This document shows positions 5,187-5,292 of a DNA stretch of 5,292 bases, in pieces. Location: contig UQDJ01000073.1 in the NCBI GenBank assembly GCA_900539675.1, positions 1 to 5,292 of the forward strand, given 5' to 3'. The position numbers were made by a program, and so were the translations under genes. Source of the DNA: an uncultured Coriobacteriaceae bacterium. Its GTDB lineage: Bacteria; Actinomycetota; Coriobacteriia; Coriobacteriales; Eggerthellaceae. Under the pieces are notes generated by a model that searched no databases, had not been told where the DNA came from, and saw nothing but the letters and a program-made list of their open reading frames with translations. How positions within the stretch are numbered: the stretch's first letter is position 1; the number at the start of each line of letters is the position of its first letter.

Positions 5187-5292
5187 ATGGATATCAAACT
5201 GTTTTATCGTGAAGAGGGCTCGGGCTATCCGCTAATACTGCTGCATGGCAACGGAGAAGATAGCTCCCGTTTCCGCCATCAGCTGGATTATT
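5187..5292 (+). CDS. Alpha/beta hydrolase fold protein, N-terminal part (cut by window edge)
   Basis: Only 35 codons are visible. The protein opens with a short beta-strand segment (IKLFYREEGSG), then PLILLHGNGEDSSRF. The strand followed by HGNGE (residues 20-24) is the oxyanion-hole motif of alpha/beta hydrolases such as esterases, enol-lactonases, MenH-like and dehalogenase-like enzymes. The nucleophile elbow and the rest of the catalytic triad lie outside the window, so no substrate can be named. There is no signal peptide, which suggests a cytoplasmic enzyme. It follows the CoA-transferase on the same strand, but the terminator and a 211-base gap argue for separate transcription. Confidence 0.8.
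   Translation, partial: MDIKLFYREEGSGYPLILLHGNGEDSSRFRHQLDY

Overview
The window comes from an anaerobic fermenting bacterium of middling GC content. It carries an [FeFe] hydrogenase and a family III CoA-transferase resembling the 2-hydroxyacid/aryl-lactate CoA-transferases of amino-acid fermenters. Gene content, strong AGGAGG-type ribosome sites and protein style fit a member of the Coriobacteriia (Eggerthellaceae, for instance a Cryptobacterium-like species). An anaerobic clostridial host cannot be excluded. This placement is inference from recall, not a database result.

Layout. Bases 1-3146 hold two tightly coupled minus-strand genes. The first in transcription order (3146 to 1308) encodes a 612-residue iron-sulfur flavoprotein. 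It joins a NuoF-type [4Fe-4S] domain to a GltD/NfnB-type FAD/NAD(P)H oxidoreductase and ends in a cysteine-rich tail. It overlaps by 8 bases the second gene (1315 leftward past base 1), an M3-type [FeFe] hydrogenase catalytic subunit cut by the window edge before its third H-cluster motif. Bases 3147-3658 are a divergent intergenic region rich in dyads. A plus-strand CoA-transferase gene (3659-4975) follows, ending in a good intrinsic terminator (about 5018-5049). After a short AT-rich promoter-like stretch, an alpha/beta hydrolase gene begins at 5187 and runs off the right edge.

How they may work together. The minus-strand pair looks like a two-subunit, NAD(P)(H)-linked hydrogenase in which the GltD-like subunit exchanges electrons between a nicotinamide pool and the hydrogenase iron-sulfur relay. 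The arrangement matches what is described for 'glutamate synthase-linked' [FeFe] hydrogenases (group A2 in the HydDB scheme). The CoA-transferase probably activates an organic acid, possibly a 2-hydroxyacid, for a reductive fermentation branch. Hydrogen metabolism and acid reduction would then be alternative electron sinks on either side of a shared control region. That functional link is inference from gene order only.

The most interesting points are the chimeric partner subunit with no NADH/FMN-binding NuoF core and no NuoE-like subunit beside it, its altered cysteine pattern, and the dyad-dense control region upstream of it.
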